From Fodinibius sp052060035 (GTDB lineage: Bacteria > Bacteroidota > Rhodothermia > Balneolales > Balneolaceae): 64,000 nucleotides of DNA. Made by a program: the position numbers and the translations under genes. The notes beneath the pieces were generated by a model. It was not told where the DNA came from, searched no databases, and saw only the letters and a list, made by a program, of their open reading frames with translations. The first letter of the stretch is position 1, and each line of letters begins with the position of its first letter. The stretch is taken from contig NZ_JBPOEA010000006.1 of assembly GCF_052060035.1 (NCBI RefSeq), forward strand, positions 1 through 64,000, read 5' to 3'. This document shows, one piece after another, positions 52,911 to 62,234 of the stretch.

Positions 52911-54353
52911 ATGGCGTCCCTATCAAGGATTGAGAGTTTGAGACAGAAAAACCAGCCATTTTCCAGAGTAATAGTTTTTTTAATGTGGACGTTGACCCTT
53001 TTTCTTTCCTCACTTTTAGCAGCGTCATTTTTTTATCCCCTGGAGTTTCAATTTGGCCAAATTCTACTCATAGATCATCTTGGGCTTATTATTAGCACGG
53101 CTGTAGCCCTCTTTAGTAGCATTGTGCTTAGTTACTCAGCCAGATATTTGGCAGGCCATACTAAACTCCGTCGATTTTTAATAAACTGCGCACTTTTTGC
53201 CATCTCAGCTATTCTGATGGCTGTTGCCAATCATATTCTCTTATTTATTGCTTCCTGGCTAAGTATGGGCCTGTTCATGGCCGAACTAATCGGAGGATAC
53301 ACCCAATATCATGAAGGAAAGGCCTCAAGAAAAAATGCGCGAAATTACTTCTTGGGAAGCACTGCATTGGTAGGAGCCGGATTATTATGGCTGGCAATAC
53401 TTACTGGAGCATGGAGTATTTCGGAGATCATATCCTTCGTGAAATCCGATAGCCAATTAGCAGCTTGGGGACCTTCGTTACTACTTATTGGCGGTGCAGT
53501 GGTGCAATCAGCACTATTCCCTTTTCAGCGTTGGTTGATGTCATCCATGACAGCACCAACTCCGGCCTCGGCACTGATGCATGCCGGTTTTGTAAATGCC
53601 GGGGCTGTATTACTGACGCGCACGGCCCCCGTTCTTTATGTAAGTGATCTTTTGTGGGTCCTGGTTTTGGTGGGTGGTATTGGTGCTCTTATCGGTAAAT
53701 TCAGTAAGTTTGTACAGGCAAACATCAAGCAGAAGCTGGCATGTTCGACAACTGCTCAAATGGGATTTATGCTGTTACAATGTGGACTCGGATTCTTTTC
53801 TGCCGCTGTTACCCATCTGATATTGCACGGTTTTTATAAGGCTTATCTTTTTCTTTCTTCTGGCAAAAATATAGAGCAAAAATCACCCTACAACGGTGAT
53901 AACAAACGAAGTTGGAAGCAATGGTACCTGCCCGTAACACTCCTGAGTGGCTTGGCGGGAGGATGGCTATTTGCTCTTACTACCGGGAAGGGGTTAGAGA
54001 TAAATAGTGGACTTTTTCTAACGTTCGTAATTGTACTAACCGTGATTCACGGGGCACAAGATTTTCTTGGCAGATCATCGCTTCCGCTGCTTTCACGGCT
54101 TATCGCTCTCCCGATTGTTGTTATTCCTTTCCTTCTTGCGTATGCGGTTGTATTTAACAGCATATCAACATTAATGCAACAAGTTCCCATGGCCGAAATG
54201 GCCGTACCTATTGCCTGGGATCAGCTCACTATCGGAGTGCTGTATCTAGCTACTTTTCTGGCTATCGAACTCAAGTGGTACAAAAAATCCCGGCGGTTGT
54301 ACGTATACCTACTTAATGTTTCACAACCCAAATCCAATACGATTCTTCAATAA
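52911..54353 (+). CDS. dabB: DabB, proton-conducting subunit of the DAB inorganic carbon transporter
   Basis: This 480-residue membrane protein is of the NuoL/MrpA-type proton channel family, with about twelve to fourteen helices. The core motif is LFPFQRWLMSSMTAPTPASALMHAGFVNAGAVLLTR, the same APTPxSALxHA segment as in complex I subunits. LACSTTAQMGFMLLQCGLG is also conserved. It is followed directly by dabA. DabB lets ions flow to drive CO2 hydration by DabA. Confidence 0.9.
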   Translation: MASLSRIESLRQKNQPFSRVIVFLMWTLTLFLSSLLAASFFYPLEFQFGQILLIDHLGLIISTAVALFSSIVLSYSARYLAGHTKLRRFLINCALFAISAILMAVANHILLFIASWLSMGLFMAELIGGYTQYHEGKASRKNARNYFLGSTALVGAGLLWLAILTGAWSISEIISFVKSDSQLAAWGPSLLLIGGAVVQSALFPFQRWLMSSMTAPTPASALMHAGFVNAGAVLLTRTAPVLYVSDLLWVLVLVGGIGALIGKFSKFVQANIKQKLACSTTAQMGFMLLQCGLGFFSAAVTHLILHGFYKAYLFLSSGKNIEQKSPYNGDNKRSWKQWYLPVTLLSGLAGGWLFALTTGKGLEINSGLFLTFVIVLTVIHGAQDFLGRSSLPLLSRLIALPIVVIPFLLAYAVVFNSISTLMQQVPMAEMAVPIAWDQLTIGVLYLATFLAIELKWYKKSRRLYVYLLNVSQPKSNTILQ

Positions 54354-54369
54354 TCGAACTGAAATTTAT

Positions 54370-56727
54370 ATGAAAAAAGAACCGATTGCTGCAACGATCC
54401 GAGCACTTTCACAACAATTACCAAATAACTGGCCCCTCTACTCTTTTGTTACCTCAAATCCGTTGGCAGGCCTGGAGAACCTTCGTTTTGATGAGGCTAT
54501 CGCCCGAATCCGAAAAGATATTGGGATTGATGGATACCCTTCTGCCAGATTTTTTCAACAGGCCCGGGAAAGAGGAGCTATTGATCAGGCAAGACTTGAG
54601 CAACAGTTACAAGATCAAAATATAACACTCACTGTTGAGGAGTCGTTATTGCACATAAAAGAGTTAGAATCCCAGAAAACCCAAAATCATCTGCTTGGCG
54701 AAGTAGACCGGCATATGATTAAATGGCTAACCGTCTTTTTGGACGAGGGATCTACCGAGTGGGGAATGCCAAACAGGGATTCAGGCTTTTACCAAGCATG
54801 GCTATCGACAGCTCGTTTTGATCGGAGATTACCAAACCGGCAGATTATCAGCTCCCTTCCCGGGGATCCTTTAGAAACGATTAAACATCTCACATCCCCC
54901 TATCATACCGAAGATCTTATCCCCATTCTCAGGCACCATCTATTTGCACTTCCCGGATGGGTCGGCTACATCAAATTCCGTACTGAGAATCCAAGTGATT
55001 GGCAAGATGCCCATCCCATTACGCTGGAAGACTATTTGGCAGTTCGATTAACACTCTGCTCTATGCTTGATACAGATTTTTTCCCGCCGCCAAATCCAAG
55101 TGAGCAAGACAGAAAAGAATTAGACAAGCTTAAATTGGCTTGGCTTACAGCTCTGGAACGTACTTACCAAGATACGCTCATCCAAAAAGTAAAAAACCAG
55201 GCGTTAATAAAACAAAACGGTACCCAAACGATGCCGGATGCACAAATTGTATTCTGCATCGATACCCGTTCCGAACGGATTCGGCGTGCAGTAGAAAAGG
55301 CAGGTGACTATGAAACCTTCGGCTATGCCGGATTCTTTGGGGTGGCCATGGAGTACGTACATCCCGAAAAAGACGTACACCATAAATCATGCCCACCCAT
55401 AATTGACGCTGAACTGAAGGCAACCGAACAGATACGAACAGAAGATCACTCCCAAGCCGAAAATTTTGACTATTACAATAGCCTTAAAAAAGCGATTGAG
55501 AAGCTCAAATTTTCGCTCAAAAACAACATCCCGGCCTCTTTCGGCTATGTGGAATCCACAGGATTCTTTTACGCCATTGCCATGTTGATTCGGACGCTTG
55601 CTCCTAATCTGGTCCATCGCCTGGAACACTTTGTATCTGAATTCATTGGGCACCCTGAATATTTTAGCGATATAATTTTATCTACTGAATCATCAGATAG
55701 ATCGCAGATCCTTAATGAGTTATCAACCTCGAAAAAAGCAGAAATTGCATATTCAGCTTTTAACCTCATGGGCTGGGATAAATTTTCAGATCTGGTCATT
55801 TTTGCGGGTCATGGTAGCCAAACAGCTAATAATCCATTTGCTTCGAGTTTGGATTGTGGAGCCTGTGCAGGGAACAAAGGACGCCATAATGCTCGTGCCC
55901 TGGCAAATATTTGTAATGACAATAACATTAGAAAACTACTTGCTGAGGATTACAATATTGCCATTCCCGATGATACTTGGTTCTTAGCGGCTGAGCACAA
56001 TACCACGACCAATCATATTCATCTGTTTGATAAGAAAGTGCCGGACACCTATCGCGAACAAGTAGAACAGCTAAAAGAAAACCTCAGAACTGCACAAAAT
56101 TATGCAAATTTGGAGCAGTTTGATATCTCGGACGGTAATCAGAAAGCCTCAAGAATTGAAGCTGGTCGAAGGGCCTCGGACTGGGCCGAAACCCGCCCGG
56201 AATGGGGATTATCCGGCAATGCATCATTTATCATAGCCCCTCGTGCACTAACTGCTAACCTGGACTTGGAAGCCCGCAGCTTTTTGCATTCCTATGACTG
56301 GCAAAAAGATATCGACGGCCAAAAACTGGAGGCGATTTTGAAAGGCCCCATGGTGGTCACCCAATGGATTAACAACCACTACTATTTTGCCGCCGTGGAT
56401 AACGAAAAATTAGGCAGCGGAACAAAGGTAACCCAGAATGTAACTGGGAAACATGGCGTAGTACAAGGCAATGGCGGAGACCTCAAGTGTGGCTTACCCC
56501 TAGAATCGCTCCGTGAAGATGATAACTTACTACAGCATCTGCCTCTTCGTCTGACTGTTATAGTTTATGCTCCTGAAGAAAGGGTGAAATCCATTTTTGC
56601 AGCAAACCAAGAAACACTTGGGAAATTAGTCGAAAATGAATGGATTTATCTCATGGTGTTAGATCCGGAAACAGAAACTGTAAATAGCTCTCTTTGGCAG
56701 AGTTCAACTACTTCATTGGCAACGTAG
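54370..56727 (+). CDS. dabA: DabA, zinc-dependent CO2-hydrating subunit (DUF2309)
   Basis: This is a 785-residue DUF2309/UPF0753 protein. The four predicted zinc ligands are all present: Cys296 and Asp298 in IVFCIDTRSERIRR, His481 in VIFAGHGSQTANNPF, and Cys496 in SSLDCGACAGN. Their spacing matches the known DabA site. I start at ATG 54370, 17 bases after dabB; a start at 54316 would overlap it. With DabB it hydrates CO2 in one direction to build up bicarbonate. Non-autotrophs use such systems to feed carboxylases. Confidence 0.93.
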   Translation: MKKEPIAATIRALSQQLPNNWPLYSFVTSNPLAGLENLRFDEAIARIRKDIGIDGYPSARFFQQARERGAIDQARLEQQLQDQNITLTVEESLLHIKELESQKTQNHLLGEVDRHMIKWLTVFLDEGSTEWGMPNRDSGFYQAWLSTARFDRRLPNRQIISSLPGDPLETIKHLTSPYHTEDLIPILRHHLFALPGWVGYIKFRTENPSDWQDAHPITLEDYLAVRLTLCSMLDTDFFPPPNPSEQDRKELDKLKLAWLTALERTYQDTLIQKVKNQALIKQNGTQTMPDAQIVFCIDTRSERIRRAVEKAGDYETFGYAGFFGVAMEYVHPEKDVHHKSCPPIIDAELKATEQIRTEDHSQAENFDYYNSLKKAIEKLKFSLKNNIPASFGYVESTGFFYAIAMLIRTLAPNLVHRLEHFVSEFIGHPEYFSDIILSTESSDRSQILNELSTSKKAEIAYSAFNLMGWDKFSDLVIFAGHGSQTANNPFASSLDCGACAGNKGRHNARALANICNDNNIRKLLAEDYNIAIPDDTWFLAAEHNTTTNHIHLFDKKVPDTYREQVEQLKENLRTAQNYANLEQFDISDGNQKASRIEAGRRASDWAETRPEWGLSGNASFIIAPRALTANLDLEARSFLHSYDWQKDIDGQKLEAILKGPMVVTQWINNHYYFAAVDNEKLGSGTKVTQNVTGKHGVVQGNGGDLKCGLPLESLREDDNLLQHLPLRLTVIVYAPEERVKSIFAANQETLGKLVENEWIYLMVLDPETETVNSSLWQSSTTSLAT

Positions 56728-56831
56728 CTAAACCCTATCGAATTTATTCAGTAAATTATTTTTACAATATTCCGCTGGTGGCTTTAAGTTAACTGGATGC
56801 CTATCAACATGTAGCAATTTCAGCTGCATAA

Positions 56832-56839
56832 TATTTTTG
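56832..56839 (+). promoter_or_regulatory. Bacteroidetes-type -7 element (TAnnTTTG)
   Basis: TATTTTTG followed by CGG is identical over eleven bases to the element at 52256-52263. It could be an upstream promoter for valS or start an untranslated leader. Confidence 0.4.
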
Positions 56840-57077
56840 CGGATCATTGATCTCTATTGTTCACCTAAAATCCCTTCTTTCAGTAGGACAACTTCCAAAA
56901 AATATATATCCAGTAACTTTTCTGAGGCATTGATCGGTCAATATGGAAAACCATATTTCCGTCCGGAGTTGCAAAACGAGATACAAATAACTTATCCCCC
57001 CCTTTCAATCTTAATGCAACTCTTTTTGTGATAAGACCTAACCTCAATTCTTACTCAACATCTTCTATCCTTTTTCG

Positions 57078-57085
57078 TATCTTTG
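57078..57085 (+). promoter_or_regulatory. Bacteroidetes-type -7 element (TAnnTTTG) before valS
   Basis: TATCTTTG followed by CG lies about 48 bases before the valS start, fitting the TAnnTTTG consensus. Confidence 0.5.
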
Positions 57086-57133
57086 CGACTAAATTAGCGA
57101 TAACCGAAACTTGCAAAACGAGCTTTCATAATT

Positions 57134-59833
57134 TTGGATAAATCCACGGCTTCTCAAGACATACCAAAACATTTTGATCCCGGCAGCATCGAAGATAAAT
57201 GGTACAGCTTCTGGGAAGATAACGGCTTTTTTCACTCCGAACCCGACGACCGCGAATCCTACACCGTCGTCATTCCCCCGCCCAATGTGACAGGCGTGCT
57301 GCACATGGGACACATGCTCAACAATACGCTACAGGATGTATTGGTGCGCCGAGCCCGCATGCAGGGCAAAAACGCCTGCTGGGTTCCGGGAACGGATCAC
57401 GCCTCCATCGCTACCGAAGCCAAAGTCGTTCAAAAGCTTCGCAAAGAAGGCATCACCAAAGCGGATCTTACTCGGGAAGAATTTTTGGAACATGCCTGGG
57501 ATTGGACCGATGAGCACGGTGGGATTATACTGCAGCAACTGCGCAAGCTCGGGGCTTCCTGCGACTGGGAACGTACACGATTTACGTTGGAAGATGATCT
57601 ATACGAAGCGGTGGTGGATTGTTTTATTGAACTTTATGACCGCGGATATATCTATCGCGGCAAGCGGATGATTAACTGGGATCCCGAAGCCCAAACCGCT
57701 CTTTCTGATGAAGAAGTTATTCACCGCGAGGAAACATCAAAGCTCTATCATGTCCGCTATAAGATTAAAGAAAGTGACGAGTGGGTTACTATTGCAACAA
57801 CGCGTCCCGAAACCATTTTAGCGGATACGGCGGTTTGCGTGCATCCCGATGACGAGCGTTACCAAGACTTAATTGGTAAAACGGCTATCATTCCTGTTGT
57901 AGAACGGGAGGTTCCTATTATTGCGGATGAGTATGTAGATATGGAATATGGAACCGGCTGCCTTAAAATTACGCCGGCCCACGACGAAAATGACTATGAA
58001 ATCGGTCAAAAACACGATCTCCAGATTATTGACATGCTCAATCCCGATGGCACGCTGAGCAAGGATGCTGAGCATTATATTGGTGAAGATCGTTTTGATG
58101 CTCGCGAGCTGATTATTGAAGACCTGAAAAAGAGTGATCAGTTGGTTGAGATTGAGGAAATGCAAAATAAAATCGGATACTCCGAACGGACGGATTCCAT
58201 CATTGAACCACGTCTATCGCTGCAGTGGTTCTGCAAAATGGATGAGCTGGCCAAGCCGGCCCACGAAAATGTGATGAACGACAACATCGAGTTCCATCCA
58301 TCTAAGTTTAAAAACTCGTACAACCACTGGATGGAAAATATCCGTGATTGGTGTATCTCTCGTCAGCTTTGGTGGGGACAACGCATTCCGGCTTGGTATT
58401 ATGGCGATGGAAAAGACGATTATGTTGTGGCCAAAACCGAAGAAAAAGCCGTTGAAAAAGCACGAAAAAAATCCGGTAATAACGATTTAACAGCAGACCA
58501 GATCCATCAGGATGAAGACGTCCTTGATACATGGTTTTCGTCTTGGCTGTGGCCGATTACGGTATTTGATCCGGAGTTTATTCGTACCGGGGAAGCAAAT
58601 GAGGAGCTGGCATATTACTATCCTACGCAGGACTTGGTTACCGCCCCGGAAATCATGTTTTTCTGGGTCGCACGGATGATCATATCTGGCTATGAATTTA
58701 TGGATGAAAAACCGTTCAGCAATGTCTATTACACCGGCATCGTGCGCGACAGTCAACGTCGCAAGATGTCGAAGTCGCTGGGTAATTCTCCTGATCCAAT
58801 ACGGTTGATGGAAGAATACGGAACTGATGGCGTGCGCGTGGGTATGCTCTTCTCCTCTCCAGCCGGTAACGATCTTCTTTTTGAAGAGCAGCTTTGCGAA
58901 CAAGGACGAAATTTTGCCAACAAAATCTGGAATGCGTTCCGATTCCTGTCAATGAATCGTACCGAGGAAACACAGCTTGCAGATTCCCTTGAAATTGATG
59001 AGGACAATCTCGTCGACCGATGGATGCTTTCCCGATTGCACGAAACTATTGACGCCATCAACAAAGATTTTGAATCATTTCGTATTAATGAAGCGTTGCA
59101 CAAAATTTACTCGTTGATCTGGGATGATTTCTGTGACTGGTATATCGAACTGATCAAGGCCGATGAACCGGGCGCAAGCATTCCCGAAGATCGCCTTTCT
59201 CGCGGATTCAATTTCTTTGAGCAGCTGATGAAACTGCTGCATCCATTTATGCCGTTTATCACCGAAGAGATCTGGCAGCTTATCCGCAATCGCGATACTG
59301 AAGAAGCCATGATTGTAGCCTCCTGGCCAGAATATGATGAAGATTCAGTTTCGGATAATGATAAAACACTGTTCGAATCCATTCAGAAGATGATCTCCTC
59401 AATCAGAAACATTCGGGCAGAATTTAAGCTGAGCCCCAATGATGAAATCGATCTGCTTATCAAAGCTAAAGATAATGAAACAGCTAAAGCGTTAAACGAA
59501 AACGAGTGGATTTTCCGCAAACTGCAGTCTATTGATACGTTTAAGGTAGCCGCTGAACTGGATAAGCCTAAAACATCGGCCTCAGCTGTGATCGAAGGTA
59601 CCGAACTTTTTATACCGCTTGAGGGACTCATCGATCTGGATAAAGAGCGCAAACGTATCCAAAAAGAAATTGATCGGCTCGAAGGATTCTTAAAATCCAT
59701 CGAGGGCAAGCTCAATAACGACGGATTCGTTAATAATGCACCGGAAGATGTCGTTCAAAAAGAGCGGGATAAAAAAGAAGACACCGAAACGAATCTCAAA
59801 AAGCTTCGCGAAATTTTAAGCGAATTGAATTAA
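57134..59833 (+). CDS. valS: Valyl-tRNA synthetase
   Basis: This 899-residue class I synthetase charges tRNA-Val. The HIGH-type motif is NVTGVLHMGHMLNN near residue 55, and the KMSKS motif RRKMSKSLGNSPDPI near residue 545. The editing domain includes TTRPETILADTAVCVHPDD. The C-terminal 65 residues form the ValS coiled-coil arm (IDLDKERKRIQKEIDRLEGF). The start is TTG at 57134. Confidence 0.97.
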   Translation: MDKSTASQDIPKHFDPGSIEDKWYSFWEDNGFFHSEPDDRESYTVVIPPPNVTGVLHMGHMLNNTLQDVLVRRARMQGKNACWVPGTDHASIATEAKVVQKLRKEGITKADLTREEFLEHAWDWTDEHGGIILQQLRKLGASCDWERTRFTLEDDLYEAVVDCFIELYDRGYIYRGKRMINWDPEAQTALSDEEVIHREETSKLYHVRYKIKESDEWVTIATTRPETILADTAVCVHPDDERYQDLIGKTAIIPVVEREVPIIADEYVDMEYGTGCLKITPAHDENDYEIGQKHDLQIIDMLNPDGTLSKDAEHYIGEDRFDARELIIEDLKKSDQLVEIEEMQNKIGYSERTDSIIEPRLSLQWFCKMDELAKPAHENVMNDNIEFHPSKFKNSYNHWMENIRDWCISRQLWWGQRIPAWYYGDGKDDYVVAKTEEKAVEKARKKSGNNDLTADQIHQDEDVLDTWFSSWLWPITVFDPEFIRTGEANEELAYYYPTQDLVTAPEIMFFWVARMIISGYEFMDEKPFSNVYYTGIVRDSQRRKMSKSLGNSPDPIRLMEEYGTDGVRVGMLFSSPAGNDLLFEEQLCEQGRNFANKIWNAFRFLSMNRTEETQLADSLEIDEDNLVDRWMLSRLHETIDAINKDFESFRINEALHKIYSLIWDDFCDWYIELIKADEPGASIPEDRLSRGFNFFEQLMKLLHPFMPFITEEIWQLIRNRDTEEAMIVASWPEYDEDSVSDNDKTLFESIQKMISSIRNIRAEFKLSPNDEIDLLIKAKDNETAKALNENEWIFRKLQSIDTFKVAAELDKPKTSASAVIEGTELFIPLEGLIDLDKERKRIQKEIDRLEGFLKSIEGKLNNDGFVNNAPEDVVQKERDKKEDTETNLKKLREILSELN

Positions 59834-59935
59834 TAGAACACCGATTACAAGTTTTTGGTTAACTATCGTTGATGAGAACTTATGATAATTAGCTCAATTC
59901 TCATTGTCAGCGTTCTATAAAATTTAGATTTATTT

Positions 59936-62200
59936 ATGCCGAAGGAACCGAATTTTATTCACGATTTAAATGAGCAGCAAAAGCGTGCCGTACGTCACGG
60001 CGAAGGGCCCCTGTTAATTGTAGCCGGGGCCGGCAGCGGAAAGACGCGTGTACTCACCTATCGCATTGCGTACCTGATCCACCAAAACATGGCGGCGCCC
60101 AACGAAATACTGGCACTCACTTTTACTAATAAGGCCGCCAAAGAGATGCAGGAACGTATTGGACACCTTATTGGTGATGAAGCCAACCGTCTTTGGATGG
60201 GCACTTTTCACTCCGTTTTTTCCAAGATCCTGCGTTATGAAGCTGAAAAAATTGGCTTTAACTCTGATTACTCGATTTACGATACCGAAGACTCTAAGAA
60301 TGCGATCAAACAGATTTTGCGGGAAAACAATTATGACCCCAAGGAGATCAAGCCTCGCATTCTGCAACGACGCATCAGCGATGCCAAAAACGAACTTATC
60401 AATCCGGACCATTACAACGAAAAGTTTGTCCACAGTACGTTGGATGACATCACGGCCCGCATCTACAAAATTTACGTGGAGCGGCTGAAGCACAACAACG
60501 CTATGGATTTTGACGATCTGCTCATCAAGCCGATTGAGCTGTTTAACGAGCATCCTGACACGTTAGAAAAATACCAGGATCGCTTTAAGTATATCATGAT
60601 CGATGAGTATCAGGATACAAATCATGCCCAGTATACAGTAACAAATATGCTGGCCGACAAGTACGAAAACCTCTGTGTTGTGGGCGATGATGCCCAGTCG
60701 ATCTATTCGTTTCGCGGGGCCGATATCCAAAATATTCTGGATTTTAAAAGCGATTACGAAGACGCCGTCGAGATTCCGTTGGAACAGAATTATCGTTCCA
60801 CCAAAGCCATTTTGAAAGCTGCGGACTCCATCATCAAAAAGAACAGTAAGCAGCTGGATAAGACGCTGTGGACAGACAATGACATGGGCGATACCATCAC
60901 AGTACTCGATAACTATGATGAGCGTGATGAGGCAAATCGGGTGGCAAACTACATCCAGGATTTAAAAATGCGAAAGGGATATGATTATAATGACTTTGCC
61001 ATTCTATATCGCACCAATTACCAAAGTCGCGTTTTTGAGGAAACGTTTCGTCGTAAAGGGATTACCTATCAGCTGGTAGGTGGACTTTCATTCTATCAGC
61101 GAAAAGAAATTAAAGATGTTCTGGCATACTTGACATTGCTCATCAATCCCGACGATGACACGAATTTAATGCGAATTATTAACGAACCATCTCGGGGCAT
61201 TGGCCAAAAATCACTGTCTGATTTGATGAATCGTACCCGACAAACAGGACAATCGCTTTGGCGTATTCTTGAAAATGTAGAAGCGGCTGACTTGTATAAG
61301 CCGGCCGAAAACAGTGTGAAAGATTTTGTGCGAATGATTAACGGCTTAAAGCAGGAGTTAGCTAACGGCACCAGCTTGGTGGAGGTCACTAAACAACTAC
61401 TGGATGAGTCGGGGTATATGAAATCACTTGTGGAGGAGAATTCGCCTAAATCGATGACACGGCGCGAAAATATCCTCGAGCTTCAAAACGCCATCTCTTA
61501 CTTTGAGAAAAATAATAACAACGCCACGCTCAGCTCTTTTCTGCAAGAAATTAGTCTGATCACAGATACGGATAAATACGATGAGGACAAGCCGGCCGTT
61601 ACCATGATGACCGTACACGCGGCAAAAGGTCTTGAATTTCCTGTCGTTTTTATTGTGGGATTAGAAGAGGAGCTCTTCCCCGTTGGCAGTCGCAATAACG
61701 AAGATGTCAATATTGAGGAAGAACGCCGCCTGTTTTATGTGGCTATTACCCGTGCCGAAAAAGAGCTGTATTTCAGTCACTGCCGCAGCAGATACAAATA
61801 TGGGGAAGAACAGCGCAAAACGAGGTCGCGATTTCTCGATGAGGTAAGTTCTGATGTGGTACGCACCGAAACAGGATCATCTATCAGCCAGAATAAAAAC
61901 AGGTTTTCCGATAACAAAAACGGAAAAGGTGCTAATAATGGGGACACTAAGGTAGAATATGACTGGAAGAAACCGCTGTATGATAAAAACAATCGCTCAT
62001 CCCATACACAGATTCACTACGATAATCCCGATGAGGACCCGTTCCAGGTTGGAGCCAAGGTCGTCCATAATGTTTTTGGACCGGGAAAAATCATAAGTCG
62101 AAGCGGTCAGGGAGAAAGAACCAAAGTTGTTGTATTTTTTAAGGAACGCGGACGCAAAACACTGATGCTCCGTGCAGCAAAAATGCAGGTTGTCGGATAA
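59936..62200 (+). CDS. pcrA: ATP-dependent DNA helicase (PcrA/UvrD)
   Basis: This 754-residue superfamily 1 helicase acts in repair and replication. LLIVAGAGSGKTRVLTYRIA is motif I, YIMIDEYQDTNHAQY motif II, VVGDDAQSIYSFRGA motif III, and MTVHAAKGLEFPVVFIVG motif V. A linker rich in Asn and Ser leads to the PcrA-type C-terminal Tudor-like domain (VHNVFGPGKIISRSGQGE). Length is normal. Confidence 0.96.
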   Translation: MPKEPNFIHDLNEQQKRAVRHGEGPLLIVAGAGSGKTRVLTYRIAYLIHQNMAAPNEILALTFTNKAAKEMQERIGHLIGDEANRLWMGTFHSVFSKILRYEAEKIGFNSDYSIYDTEDSKNAIKQILRENNYDPKEIKPRILQRRISDAKNELINPDHYNEKFVHSTLDDITARIYKIYVERLKHNNAMDFDDLLIKPIELFNEHPDTLEKYQDRFKYIMIDEYQDTNHAQYTVTNMLADKYENLCVVGDDAQSIYSFRGADIQNILDFKSDYEDAVEIPLEQNYRSTKAILKAADSIIKKNSKQLDKTLWTDNDMGDTITVLDNYDERDEANRVANYIQDLKMRKGYDYNDFAILYRTNYQSRVFEETFRRKGITYQLVGGLSFYQRKEIKDVLAYLTLLINPDDDTNLMRIINEPSRGIGQKSLSDLMNRTRQTGQSLWRILENVEAADLYKPAENSVKDFVRMINGLKQELANGTSLVEVTKQLLDESGYMKSLVEENSPKSMTRRENILELQNAISYFEKNNNNATLSSFLQEISLITDTDKYDEDKPAVTMMTVHAAKGLEFPVVFIVGLEEELFPVGSRNNEDVNIEEERRLFYVAITRAEKELYFSHCRSRYKYGEEQRKTRSRFLDEVSSDVVRTETGSSISQNKNRFSDNKNGKGANNGDTKVEYDWKKPLYDKNNRSSHTQIHYDNPDEDPFQVGAKVVHNVFGPGKIISRSGQGERTKVVVFFKERGRKTLMLRAAKMQVVG

Positions 62201-62234
62201 TAATAGCTTTAACACCGGCACATAGGTTCAGTAC

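Larger units (their letters stand above)
56728..57133. other. 406-base non-coding region upstream of valS
   Basis: It contains two TAnnTTTG elements (56832-56839 and 57078-57085). A short open frame at 56837-57031 has only a TTG start and no recognisable product, so I do not call it. Otherwise nothing is seen. Confidence 0.5.

Noticed and set aside
56837..57031. 64-codon open frame upstream of valS
   Set aside because: It starts with TTG, has no recognisable product or ribosome site, and is likely chance.
60014..60553. 179-codon minus-strand frame inside the helicase gene
   Set aside because: It is antisense to helicase motif I and following conserved regions, so it is a shadow frame.
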